DNA of 64,000 nucleotides from Druceiella hillmani (lineage: Eukaryota; Arthropoda; Insecta; Lepidoptera; Hepialidae): NCBI GenBank assembly GCA_039881145.1, contig JAYKKI010000003.1, forward strand, positions 9,259,501 to 9,323,500, read 5' to 3'. Shown piece after piece: positions 1 through 10,399 of this stretch (position 1 is its first letter; each line of letters begins with the position of its first letter). The position numbers and the translations under genes are program-made. Below the pieces are notes generated by a model. That model was not told the DNA's origin, searched no databases, and saw only the letters and a program-made list of their open reading frames with translations.

Positions 1-429
1 TTTACTACAAATTAACTGAGATCTCTATCTATAGCATAAACTTGCAAATTATACACAGACGTCTAAAACTGTAGAAATTGTAAAATTGTTACCAACACAC
101 ATACGTACAAGACAAAGCGAAAAAGCTTTTTCGTTTTACTCCGGAACTCTAAAAATAGTCACAATATTAACAGTATTTTTTTCACTATACGGATGGAAAT
201 ATAAAGGAAATTTTGGAGTTAGACGCATGGCAGTTCGTTTATTAAATTTTTTTGATTCATGATATGGAAATACTGTCTTCACAAATATAGAAATATTAGA
301 TTCTTATTTCCTATAAAATATTTATATTTTCCCCAAAATTTAAAATTAATTAAAAATATTATTACCATTTTGCTAATTAATCAATTTACATTTAGAACCT
401 CGTCATTTAAATCCAATAAAGTCCAATAG

Positions 430-550
430 GACGAATTGAAAAACCGGCCAGGCAAGAATCGAACTCGCACACGAAGGGTTCTGTAGCACTAAATAATATT
501 AAGTTTTTAATGTTTCTGTTTTTGCTACTTGGCTACCGGTTCGTAAAAAA
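430..550 (+). repeat. Interspersed CCGGCC...GGGTTC repeat, internally deleted
   Basis: The sequence AACCGGCCAGGCAAGAATCG, followed by ACTCGCACACGAAGGGTTC, matches from memory the start of a short interspersed repeat very common in insect genomes. The matching end (TTGGCTACCGG) follows within 80 bases, so the middle is missing. The paralogous copy in unit B (28,945-29,580) keeps the middle, so the deletion occurred in A. The class of this repeat is uncertain; no database search was possible. Confidence 0.55.
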
Positions 551-2708
551 GAAAATATGCAAAAAAAGTCCGAAATAAAGCGTTTGCAGACGAATAACTT
601 GTTTATATCTTTGAAAACATATTTTTTTAAATATGTTTTTCTATAAACTTAAGTGAGTAGTACACTTTGAGCATATTTAAAATATACATATTTGTTGGTA
701 GGGAAAAGGACTAGAATTTGAATTCACTATAGGAAACACAGATTATCGAAGTATGTTTCTTTTTCATTTACGTGTGAAATATATATAGAATACGCATCTT
801 GTATAATACGAGAATATACATTATTTGTTCTTAATTTATTAAATTAAGTAATCATAAGCGTTATTTTTATTTATTACCATTTAGCGGATCTATCTTTCAG
901 GATAGTAATTTTTTTTTAAATTGTAACAGGTATGAATTAAATCAAATAAAAGCATAATATGGATGCAAACTACAAAAATAACGAGAGTAATTTTATTGCG
1001 AAAATGGACTTCGGCAGATTATTTTTCAAAACTAAGTTTAACCTTAAGTCCACTTACTGACATGGATACTGAAACTCTTAAATTTATTATCCTTTTAAAT
1101 ATGTCAAATTTTACAGTTCATGTTAAATTATTATTGAGAAATATTCATCATAAATTAGTTTTTGTAACAATTTTAACATATTCTGTATTTTATTTTACAG
1201 TTCATTTAGACATGTTAATTCATACTTATTATGATAATAAAATTAATAATAAAGCAATTAACGTACAAAAAATGTATAATTATTCATTAAATATTCAAAA
1301 ATTCTTTCTATAATTATTCATTAAATTCGTGACTCAGATAAGGTAATGCATATTAATCGACACATTTCTAGTCTCGATATTATACGCCACCTTTCGTACA
1401 ACACTGAACTATTTCATGAGTGGAGCTAATTACCCGGGACGACGTATCGAAACTGCGTAGTTCTTAGTAATTTACTTATTTTGTAAACGTAATTCACACG
1501 TTATGTTTCACACAAGGTACTTCTGAAATTGTCTGGCGGGGCCGGAATATATACGCCGTATTTCCACACGTTAACTGACAAGGTTAAATATACTCACCGC
1601 GTTACGTTTTACATATTTGGATGCGTTTATATATAAATCGTACATAGACACTTTTGATTAATAGGTAGTGTAACCTCAAGATGTTTGCAAAATTGTTTTG
1701 GCATCAGGGTTCTTAGGTTAGTGCGGGTGCTTATTATGATAATTCGATAATAGATGATACTGTTACGAAAGTATTTTGCAGATATATTATAGAGATGTTT
1801 CAAGTACATCTTAGTTAGATAAGATCCATGAAGGTATTGAGAGAGAGAGAGAGAAGTAGAAAAGCACTCAGGAAAACCAAAGTTTAAGCCAATAAAGAGC
1901 TGGATATTTTACTGTCTACAGTAAAATATTCCAAACATTTTTTTTGAAAGTGTGCAAGGTTTTTTAAACTTTTGAAGTGTTCTTCCCTTATTTATTTTCA
2001 AATAAACAAAAAGAACCTATGCCAAAGTGATGACATAAGCAGATGCCCTTTGACAACATTGGTATGTTTTTTTATCAAAAGCTAGACCATTATGTGAGCC
2101 AAACGATAGCATGTCATTGAAACAATTATGAATATTGTTTAAAATGGTAGATAATCAAATGTGTCATTAATTTTGGAATATTTTTATTGATTATGAAAGA
2201 AGGAAATAACTCCCTGGTATTTTTGAAGAGTCCCTTTTGAAGTAAGGAAAACTATTTGCTCTAAATCATTTCCTATATAGTATATTATTCAGAGTCATCA
2301 GAAAATGAATGGCTAATTATTAAAACATAATAAACTTAATTTTAGGACCTAAAAGCTAGATAAATTTTGGTTCTAATGTTGTCATTAGAATAAGTGAGAA
2401 ATGATATAAATGTTTGAATGCACCAAGAAATAATACCATGAACGTATTTTAACGTTTTGTAGTAAAATCGATCTTAAAAAACATTTTAAAAACTTCGAAG
2501 AATCGTTGTAACGTACATTCAGAAAAGAGTTTTTATTATCATTTTATTTACCAGTTTTAGTTTCCTGTACCTCAAATGAAAAAGGAATCATTATGACATC
2601 ATTCACGTTGTTCCCTGTGCTGTTACAGTGTTTTTTTGTTGTTAGAAACCATCCGACGTAGGAACATGAAAGTTGGCAAAGTGATTAAGCATACTGGACC
2701 GTGTTGAA

Positions 2709-2774
<66 letters not shown>

Positions 2775-3300
2775 GTATATATGTATATATGCATATATAT
2801 ATATATATATATATATAACACTCAACAATATTTACATGGAAAATTTGGGACACAAATAAAGCACTATATTTATTTTCGTTCATCGGTAAACATATCATTC
2901 GAAACAACATGTTATGAAGATTGACATCTTGATAACAATTTTGGAAAGATATTTCTAGTAAAATTATTTCCGTCAACCCTTTATTCAATCTTTCTTTCAT
3001 CAACACTTTCTCTCCGAAAATCCTAAGGTAAAAATTAAAAAGAAAAGTACGACACTAAATATTTACCAAAAGTTTACCTGATTGTAATAGTAATGGTTTT
3101 AAATTTCATAGTTAATATTAACGGTATTTTACACCAATGAAACATATAGTACACAATATTTTCAAAACGTGACCATAATAATATTTGTGTATAATATAAT
3201 GAAACCATATTAATATTTACGTATAGTTTAATGTAAACATATTTATATACGTGTATATATGTACAGAATTGTGTGTTAATATTTAAGACGCTCAGACTTT
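551..3300. other. Unit A noncoding stretch
   Basis: This stretch holds unit-shared noncoding DNA: blocks at 960-1,320 and 1,345-1,620 recur in unit B, and the second also in C. It also contains a (GA)n run near 1,840-1,853 and a (TA)n tract at 2,712-2,816. Open frames such as that at 963-1,313 are interrupted in the paralogues. I see no gene. Confidence 0.6.
2712..2816. repeat. (TA)n microsatellite
   Basis: An uninterrupted alternating TA run of about 55 bases is followed by an imperfect TA/TATG part. It is absent at the equivalent place in unit B (31,430-31,450). The Tyr/Ile-rich open frame across it is a composition artefact. Confidence 0.9.
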
Positions 3301-3364
3301 AAAGGAACTCTGAATTGGAGCTTTCGACGACTCTAGCGTCACGTGGCGTATTGGGTTGGTGAAA

Positions 3365-4509
3365 AGATCTTTGTACAATAATTATATTGCAGAATGTCAA
3401 AATGTTGAAGGCTACATTAAAAGAATAATAACTATGGCGCACAGATTATGAAATAAACATTTTTTGGTAGATGAAAAATGGGTGAAAATAGTGTCGCTCT
3501 CGGGTTTACTAGAATTGTATAAGCTAATGGTATGGCGACCGCGATCCTTGGCATGGGAATAGATGAAAATTTAGTTAAAGTGAAAAAATTACAAAATATT
3601 AAGTTAAAGGAAATTTATAGCGAGGCATTTGCAATGAATAAAATTATTGAAGGGAAGGAGAACTTGCATCACGGGTGTGCGGGCCGCACTACAGCTTTCA
3701 TCGCCCTATCTAGTTATATCGAGGCATGGTACTTAGAATCGGGTACTTTCATACACATAACGAAGCACAACTGTATTTCTCAAAAAGCAATAAATGGCTA
3801 CAACAACTCAACGACGGGGATTGAGCCGTCCGTAACGATGATAAAAGTGGCAGATGAAAGCAACTTCTAGTGAAGGGCTCTGGTCATTTGAGCCTTGACG
3901 TCCATGATATTAAAGGTCAGTACAATAAAATTATATTAAACAATATACCATATGTGCCTGACTCGGTAATGAATCTACTATCTATTAGTTAAGTCAATAA
4001 AATTGTAATCTAAAATAAAACCTATACATAACTCAGCCTGAGGAACTAAATGTGAACCGGAGAGGGTATGTGAACTGAACAAATCACTTTATGGATTGGA
4101 ACAGGCACCCAGAAGCTGATTATAGGATTCGACTCGGTTTTGAACAGGTTCAGCTTAAGAACAGGTATAGATGATCAGTAGTGTATATAGGACGACTTAA
4201 TGAAAACAAATTTTATCTATCTAATGCAAACATTACAGACTTGATAGCCTACAGCGACGCAGACTTTGCCCACGATACTAAAAATAGTGCTCAATAACTG
4301 ATTATGGATTTCTCACGAATGGTGCCGTCATCACCTGGTCCAGTCAGCAGCAGCCAACTGTGGCCCTGTCTCCTACACAAGCGGAGTTCTTAGCAGCCTG
4401 TGCAGCCACTAAAGAGGCTATATGGCAGAAGCAGTTTTTGTGTGACCTGAGTGAGTTCAATCGAAAGACTGTGTGTTTAAATATAAATAACAAAGTACTA
4501 TATGTGTGA
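3365..4509 (+). pseudogene. copia gag-pol pseudogene
   Basis: In a live element this polyprotein gives the capsid, protease, integrase, reverse transcriptase and RNase H needed for retrotransposition. Visible parts in order: a Gag-like segment ECQNVEGYIKRIITMAHRL (3,392-3,448); a segment leading into the aspartic protease motif WYLESGTFIHIT (about 3,727-3,762, family form WYLDSGAS.H.T); a frame change at 3,870 into a stretch with ILNNIPYVPDSVMNLLSIS; the reverse-transcriptase motif LNKSLYGLEQAPR (about 4,075-4,113); AYSDADFAHDTKNS of RNase H (4,247-4,288); a frame change; then GAVITWSSQQQPTVALSP and AEFLAACAATKEAIW (4,321-4,425). There are several stops and at least three frame changes, and integrase is deleted. 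It cannot encode an active protein. Confidence 0.85.
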
Positions 4510-4895
4510 TAAAAAGTGAGTTTTACAAAAGATGCTAACACATATTAAGTACAAATCTGTAATTAAGAAACCAGAGGAAAATTAAAAAAAAGTAATTTTA
4601 TCAGCATATTTTATATAAAATTCTTGCCTAGCAATGTATTCCATAAATTTAAAATATCTTAGAAAATAATATCAGTATTGAAATGATATTTCCATAGCAT
4701 TGGTATGCAGTTAATAAAATGAGAAATATTGGTCTAGTAAAACTCTAAGATGTTTTTGTGTTCAAAGCTATTAGCTGTTTTCTTTGTTATGGATCCATCG
4801 TTTATATTTTTAAATATAAAATTAAACTTAAATTGCCATGACATTTTAATTCACGTTTAACTTGTATTTGGATTACTAATTGTAGTATAACAATA

Positions 4896-4898
<3 letters not shown>

Positions 4899-4960
<62 letters not shown>
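4899..4960. repeat. (TA)n microsatellite
   Basis: A pure TA dinucleotide tract of about 62 bases inside the noncoding 3' part of the copia remnant. Confidence 0.92.
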
Positions 4961-4963
<3 letters not shown>

Positions 4964-5998
4964 TGTGCGTAATTAGAATACAAAAGTGGTTATTTTCTTT
5001 GATTATAAGAGATTCATGACAAATACTTGGTAATGAATTCTTTATAGGCATTTTGTCCAATGAATTCATTTAAGACTAGTTATATTACAAATAAACATAG
5101 TGGAGTTGAAAGCTAAATGTTTATTTTTATTATTACCAATTTTCTTTTTATGAATGTCGACCATAACCAATCACGTATGGTTAGTAACTTTCAAGTTTAA
5201 AGTTTTAAACCTGTGAATATTTATTGTGGATAATAAATATTGTCTGTCTTATGCGGTCTAGTATGTTAGAAAAACCTGCTTCGTAGCCTCAATAAGATTT
5301 GATGGAAAATATATAGTTCTTTCCTGTTCTGTTTATATTTAATTTGAACAAGCAAGGTTCTAAAGCATTGAAATCCTGTGTTCTGTTTAGTTATTCTGTA
5401 TTTAAAGATGTACGGCTATTAAATATTAGGTAAAGTAAAGAGTGGATTGTAAGAAGTGAAATGTCTAGTGAATAAAAATATTAAGGTAAGGTAAAAGGGT
5501 GAAAACATAAAATGTGAAATGTATAAAAGTGAAACCCTTAGGTAAAGTAAAATTTCGTTGTAGAACATGAAATGTAAAATGTAAATATAAAACCCTAAGT
5601 GTAGAATTAAAAGCTTAGGTAAAATAAAAGTTGTAAAATACAAAATAAAAATAGGAAATCTAAACTCAAGAACAGCTAATTGCATTTCCTCGCGCAAAGT
5701 TTTAAGTTCAAAATGTTAAATGCATGTAAAAGCTTAAATTTGGAACATACATGGGCTTGGTTGTAAATATGAGCTGCTTGTGTAAGGCCGGTTACATATC
5801 CCTGTATCAATGCAATTAAGTTAGAAGTATTTGTAGTATTTATTTTGTATTAAGGTATTAATGCAATTATATTAGGAAGTCTTTAGTAAAAACAAAAATT
5901 ATAAAATGTGAGAACAGTTTTAGATAGATATGCTTCAAGTTAGATTCATAATGTAACCAAAATAGAAAATGTTTTTATCTCTTAGGAACGTACTAATT

Positions 5999-6200
5999 AA
6001 AGGGGAGTGTTGAATATATTTTAGTTATGACAATGTCGCCCCTTCCTCTATGACAATGTCGCCCCTTGGTCTATGGTAGAGGTTATATAAACCGCAACTC
6101 TGCTATTGCACTTCCTGTTTTCTCCGTTCACTAACATCAAGAGTTGCGGTGACTATTTATCATGTGGCAGACATACATCAGCAATCACCTACGCGGTTTC
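5999..6200 (+). promoter_or_regulatory. copia polypurine tract and 3' LTR
   Basis: The purine run AAAGGGGAG (5,999-6,007) is directly followed by TGTTGAATATATT at 6,008, the usual layout of plus-strand primer and LTR start (5'-TG) in Ty1/copia elements. The LTR holds a 23-bp tandem repeat (6,028-6,073) and a TATA-like TTATATAA at 6,083-6,090, followed about 30 bases later by the likely start region. The right end is unclear; homology to unit B resumes between about 6,150 and 6,205. No second LTR was found to confirm the boundaries. Confidence 0.6.
6028..6073 (+). repeat. 23-bp tandem repeat in LTR
   Basis: Two adjacent copies of TGACAATGTCGCCCCTT followed by CCTCTA and GGTCTA respectively. 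They lie upstream of the TATA-like box of the LTR, a position typical of LTR enhancer repeats. The enhancer role is inference. Confidence 0.85.
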
Positions 6201-7149
6201 ACCAACGCATGAAAAATTCAACAAAGAGCTTTACAGGATTGAAATATTTCCATTACCCCTAGCGGTAAATTTTTATTATTTGATTAAGTATTTTTACATT
6301 AAACATTTTTTGCAGAAAAATGTTAACGTCCTTGAATACTAATGACAAGGTAGATCAACTTTGTGTTGCATTATATACATTCGATTCGCATCGTAGGCTA
6401 TTTAATCTCGAAATAGTGAATATTTTCATTAAACGAAACGAGAGATAGATAACAGAAGATTTATTTCAATATGTGAATGTTTTCTTAATGTTAAGCAAAT
6501 TTTTTTTACACAAGAATTAATTTTTCGCAGTATATTCAAATTGTTGCTTAGTTACTTGAAAAACTGCTTAATAATTTCCAATGAGATATTATCAATCTTC
6601 ATAATTTTTTTCTATTATTAAATGGGAATTGTGAAATAACTTACCAATATTAAAAACACTATTATGCAATTTAAATATAAAATTGTTTATATTCCAAAAA
6701 TTCATTACTTTTCCTATCCGTACCATTTGTTCTTATCATTAGTTATAATTTTCTGTTCTAAAATAAGTGTATTTAAAAAATTATAATTGTATATTATAAT
6801 AAAAACAATATTTAGGTTTGTCACATATTTAACAACTTTTTATACTAACTATGGTTTTATAAATCTGTTTAATTTTCACTCAAACTTAAATGATGATAAT
6901 ATTGCACGTCCCAATCTTATAGAATGAAACCGATGGAAGATGAAAAAAGAATAATGAGAAATTTAATTAAAACTATTGTGGAAAATAAAGGCACGATAGT
7001 GACAACATATCGACTGCACCGCAAATAAAAATCATGTACACTTAATTTACTATAAGATAACAAATATTACGTGAAATCAGAAGAAGATTAAATAAAAAGC
7101 ACACAACTATACCCGTAAGAATTGCGTCGACAGACGAAATTAATTAGTC

Positions 7150-7410
7150 GAGCCTAACACCAATATGAAGAAATGCTCGCAATAAGCAGAATTATGAATG
7201 AGTCGCGACGACTCCGGAAGAAATCGTTTGCAATCTAACATTGACACTAAATAGTCCGAAAGTCGACATGACGGGTGCTCACTCAACGAAGAAAGTCACG
7301 TGCGTTTCCATTTCCGCAATGCAATTTTCTGCAGGCTCGCGTGGATTTGAACAACATTGCGACTGGCTCAAACTTCAAATGTATTTGGGTGGGATACTGT
7401 AATCTTTATA
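7150..7410. promoter_or_regulatory. Conserved noncoding block, unit A copy
   Basis: A relatively GC-rich block that is recognisable in all four copies in the window (also 33,160-33,420, 48,520-48,770 and 51,580-51,830). It contains GTCACGTGCG (an E-box CACGTG, shared with the B copy), GCGTGGATTTGAACAACATT and GCGACTGGCTCAAAC. A forward frame is open in three copies, but the A/B differences fall mostly in codon positions 1 and 2, which argues against coding. A shared promoter or enhancer of a lost or unseen gene is possible but unproven. Confidence 0.45.
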
Positions 7411-7780
7411 TTTATAAATATATTCGTATTAGTGCGTAAACATGTAAATTATATTCAAGATATATTTTAAAACGTAAATATTTGAATACCTTACTCGCAC
7501 CGGGGATATTGGTGTATTTAAATCAGAAATCTTATAAGTTATACGAGATACTTTGCAGAATCCAAGTGTGTTGATGAATAACGCCCAACATAACATATTT
7601 CTTCCAGATATACTAGAAACAAATTTGTACAAAATCGAAGCTGAAAAGGGCTGGAAATTTGACGAGAACAACGCTAATTCTTTTATGTTCGGCTTTGTAT
7701 GAAAAGCATGCTTAAATTTATCAAGCTTTTTCTTTCCTCGAAGTTTTAATGTTGATAATTCCATGAAAAAAAAATTATTA

Positions 7781-7807
7781 GGGTAAGGTTGCTTAAGTCG
7801 TACCCCC
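7781..7807 (+). repeat. Tigger left terminal inverted repeat
   Basis: GGGTAAGGTTGCTTAAGTCG plus TACCCCC, preceded by TA. It pairs with the inverted copy at 10,371-10,397 with two mismatches in 27 positions. Confidence 0.93.
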
Positions 7808-7966
7808 TAAGGGAATACCGCTGTAATATTTACTGTAATGTAAATAAAACAAATTATTTTGCATTTCTTTAAATATTTATTTAGTTGCCTTTTAATCAAC
7901 ATCCATATAAAGTTGAAAATCTTTTATTGAAATAGGTATTTTCGCATTTTTCGAAAATGTAGCTTA

Positions 7967-8022
7967 GGTACGACTTAGGCGTGTAGTCGCCTAAATCGTA
8001 CCAGGTATAGCCTAAGTCGTAC
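7967..8022. promoter_or_regulatory. Subterminal transposase-site-like repeats, left
   Basis: Three copies of the terminal-repeat core: GGTACGACTTAGGC (7,967-7,980), its inverse GCCTAAATCGTACC (7,989-8,002) and the inverse GCCTAAGTCGTAC (8,010-8,022). They match the GTCGTACC part of the terminal repeat. Repeated internal motifs of this kind usually serve as extra transposase binding sites; that role is inference here. Confidence 0.75.
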
Positions 8023-8218
8023 TTAGAAAATAGACTTCAGTAAAGCCGTAACAATAAACTATATAAAATAGTAGTTCAAAACAAGAGATCACACGAACAA
8101 CTAAAAAACTAAAAGTAATTAATTCTGAAATAAACATAACTTTTTTGGTTACAAAATTAAACCTAATAGCTAAAATAAAATTATAATCTTTCCAAAAACT
8201 TAAGTAATTCTTAGAAAA

Positions 8219-8400
8219 TTAACGAGACTGAACACAAATGTCACAAATATATTTTTTAATTTTACTCTCAACACCAGCACATAGGTCATGTATCCAACCT
8301 TTACATTTTAAGCATTGGACCATATTTTCTTCGCGATCTTCTTCACATAGTTGGCATAACCACGATTCTTTATTTTTCATTTTTTTGTTTTTCTTCTTCT
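8219..8400 (-). pseudogene. PHD-type zinc finger tail of the Tigger transposase
   Basis: On the minus strand the codons give C-x2-C, C-x2-C, H-x2-C and C-x2-C ligands in WLCQLCEEDRE, VQCLKCKGWIHDLCAG and KYICDICVQSR, then TAA at 8,219. The spacing fits a PHD/C4HC3 finger. From general knowledge such a tail is common in pogo-like transposases of insects and may read chromatin. It is separated from the upstream linker by stops, so it is a relic. All eight ligands remain. Confidence 0.8.
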
Positions 8401-9913
8401 TGCATGTTTCATCTGTACTTTTTCTCTTGGTACTTTTATTTATTATTTATTATTTTTTCCATTTTGACACTATTCAAATCGAATATAGGCTTCTTTCTTT
8501 TATTTTTGTTTTCCTTCGCTTCCATTTCATTTTTATAAGGAGTTGAAGTTAATTCCATTGTTGGGTTAGTAGCTTTTGTAATTTTTTTAATTACTGTTTA
8601 TATACAAGGCACAGTAGATAAAATATTCAACTGAGACTTTATTTGTTGATTATCTGTCAAAATATTATTATCATGTGATGTATCTTTTGCTATCGTAGAA
8701 AGTTCAGATTGAATTATAGGTGGTGTTGAATTCCTGTGTGCTAAGGGTGGTGTTGTAATTTTTGGTGGTGTTGAAACTATTGGAGGGCATACATCCGTTA
8801 CTGATGGTGATACATCTACTGATGTTGTTAATATAGATGGTGATGTAATTCTGTCTGGTGTTTCTGCAGTTGGTTGACTTGAATGACCAACTTCTTCATT
8901 TGATAAATCAGAGACGTATACACAAGCTTTTCAACGATTTAAAAAACAATTTGTCTAGCGGCTGTAGGCGATGTGTTGTGTGAGCTGGAAAAGAAAGCAT
9001 TACTATGCCATAGTCGCGAGCTATCTGAATCGCTTCTAGATTTTTGGTATGTGTGCTATGACCATCTAGCAGAAGCAGTATTTGTTTTTGGTCGCCTTTT
9101 TGTAACCTCGTGCACTTGATAAAATGTTGAAGCCAATTAACAAAAATTTCTGACGTTATCCAACCATTCTTTGAACAACAAAATGCTGTTTGGCGGAACT
9201 CCATTTTTTAAGGCATCATTTAGTCTATTGCGCTTAAATATCATCATCGGTGGTATAAATTCTCCTGCTGCATTCATCGCGCATAAGCATGTTGTGGTCA
9301 GGCCCCTTTCTCCGCTTATGACTGCACCTACTTGGTGTTTACCCTTTTGAGCAATCACTTTGGAAGGCTTATGAACGGTAGATAATACAATTTCGTCCAT
9401 ATTATATATTTCATGTGCAGCAAACTTGTATTTATCTAATATTTCTTCGTACTTGTCAAAAAAATCATTAACGCGTTCTTTATTGAACCCTTTACTTCTG
9501 GCCATCGATGTTAGTTCTGTAACACGCAAGAACAAATCAGGATGCTCTTTCATAAATCTATAATACCACTTTTTGCCTGCTATTTTTTTTTCTTTATTAA
9601 AACGATGAGGTAATTTAAATTTTTCAGCAAGTTCGAAGGCAAATTTCCTGAACTCAGTAGGGGTTAGTTCACAGAAACACGATTCTAAGTTAATTAAATG
9701 CTGTGCTAATATTTCTTCCATTTCTGGAGTAATATCGTTAGGTCTTCCGATTTTTTTTGTTTTATTTAATCCTTTCAAATGCCGTCGAAGAGTAGGCTTC
9801 GGTATATTATATCTTCTATATGCTCCATTAAATCCAATTTCTCCATTCCGATGTTTTTCCAAAGCTTCATTCATATCCTCATCCTTCCAAGTATTATACT
9901 TTCTCTTCGCCAT
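8219..9913 (-). pseudogene. pogo/Tigger transposase, frameshifted and internally deleted
   Basis: The enzyme binds the element ends and performs cut-and-paste transposition in the nucleus. The start MAKRKYNTWKDEDMNEALE (9,913 down) begins a psq-type helix-turn-helix, followed by a CENP-B-like DNA-binding half (KKWYYRFMKEHPDLFLR) and the DDE core. The first catalytic Asp is in YNMDEIVLSTV. After a one-base frame change near 9,180 come LLLLDGHSTHTKN and HRLQPLDKLFFKSLK with the other two; 36 residues separate the last two Asp. The frame then stops at 8,908. A second frame carries a Ser/Thr/Pro-rich linker (about 8,605-8,925) without the usual stretch before it, so there is an internal deletion. 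A Lys-rich part and a C4HC3 finger (WLCQLCEE, VQCLKCKGWIHDLCAG, YICDIC) end at 8,219. The catalytic residues are kept, but the frame is broken in several places. Confidence 0.92.
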
Positions 9914-9964
9914 ATTTATTACCTGACAAAATGATAAGAAATTTATTAAATAATTTTCTTAATA

Positions 9965-10019
9965 CCTAAATCGTACCGGTACGAGTAAGAGAATTTGCAG
10001 AAGGTACGACTTAAGCAAC
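9965..10019. promoter_or_regulatory. Subterminal repeats upstream of transposase start
   Basis: CCTAAATCGTACC (9,965-9,977) and GGTACGACTTAAGCAAC (10,003-10,019); the second equals 17 bases of the left terminal repeat in inverse orientation. They lie about 50-105 bases upstream of the transposase ATG (9,913, minus strand). If they bind transposase they would let it repress its own promoter. Two more copies lie at 10,357-10,369 and 10,374-10,390. Confidence 0.7.
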
Positions 10020-10370
10020 GGAGTCTTTCAAGGTTAAATTAAAGTAACCGATATAATCTTCAAAAGTACTTAAATTTGAATATGCCTAAACGATTGTCTA
10101 AAAATTATTACAAATACATGTTATCACAAAAAAAATATAAAAATCATGTTCCTGCCATAGATAGCTTACAAATGAGACATCAATTTTAATGAAAACAGTG
10201 AAAAAAACTTACTTTTTAATTATTTTTGCTTTACGCAGCCGGTTGGCCCTCCGCTTTTTTCGTGTAAATGGCCCGTTATAATGTTGCCCGACTCAATGGT
10301 TCTGGCTAACGGCACTAGATGGTGCATTTGATAAGTAACAACCGAGATATTAGCGCGGTACGACTTAGGT

Positions 10371-10397
10371 GGTGGTACGACTAAAGCAACCTTACCC
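10371..10397 (-). repeat. Tigger right terminal inverted repeat
   Basis: Read on the minus strand it is GGGTAAGGTTGCTTTAGTCG plus TACCACC. It is followed on the plus strand by TA, completing the target duplication. Confidence 0.93.
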
Positions 10398-10399
10398 TA

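Larger units (their letters stand above)
3300..6200 (+). mobile_element. Ty1/copia LTR retrotransposon remnant, 5'-truncated and internally deleted
   Basis: The internal part shows copia landmarks in the right order: Gag-like segment, protease, a reverse-transcriptase motif, RNase H, a polypurine tract and a 3' LTR. Most of integrase and most of reverse transcriptase are missing between 3,990 and 4,072. No 5' LTR is visible left of the Gag fragment. Unit B has about 370 bases in place of this stretch (31,824-32,190) with none of these motifs, so the insertion is specific to unit A or was lost in B. The 4,510-5,998 part has no recognisable coding content and includes a (TA)n tract. Exact ends and the target duplication were not found. 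Confidence 0.75.
7781..10397 (-). mobile_element. pogo/Tigger-type DNA transposon (2.6 kb, complete ends, broken transposase)
   Basis: Both ends are defined. GGGTAAGGTTGCTTAAGTCG starts at 7,781, and its inverted counterpart ends in CCTTACCC at 10,397. Over 27 bases the ends differ at two positions. Each end is flanked by TA (7,779-7,780 and 10,398-10,399), the target duplication expected for Tc1/mariner/pogo transposons. A transposase pseudogene lies inside on the minus strand. Unit B shows the unoccupied counterpart near 33,790-33,803, where the flanks CATAAAAAAAAAATTC and GCTAAGA adjoin, so the insertion occurred after the A/B duplication. Repeated motifs related to the ends occupy both subterminal regions. 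Confidence 0.93.

Noticed and set aside
430..480. GAATCGAACTCGCACAC, like the inverse of a tRNA T-loop (GTTCGATTC).
   Set aside because: No acceptor or anticodon stems could be built on either strand. It belongs to the interspersed repeat.
2623..3006. Long Ile/Tyr-rich frames over (TA)n tracts here and at 4,857, 13,854, 45,907 and 46,046.
   Set aside because: Translation of TA repeats gives Tyr-Ile runs in every case. They are artefacts.
5419..5697. 92-codon Phe/Leu/Tyr-rich minus-strand frame resembling a membrane protein.
   Set aside because: The plus strand is a run of degenerate AAAGTAAAA and GTGAAATGT words. The hydrophobic frame is a composition effect.
7429..7764. 111-codon minus-strand frame with a related 71-codon frame at 33,439-33,654.
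   Set aside because: Similarity follows from the A/B duplication. The copies in unit C have stops and frame changes, and no domain is recognisable.
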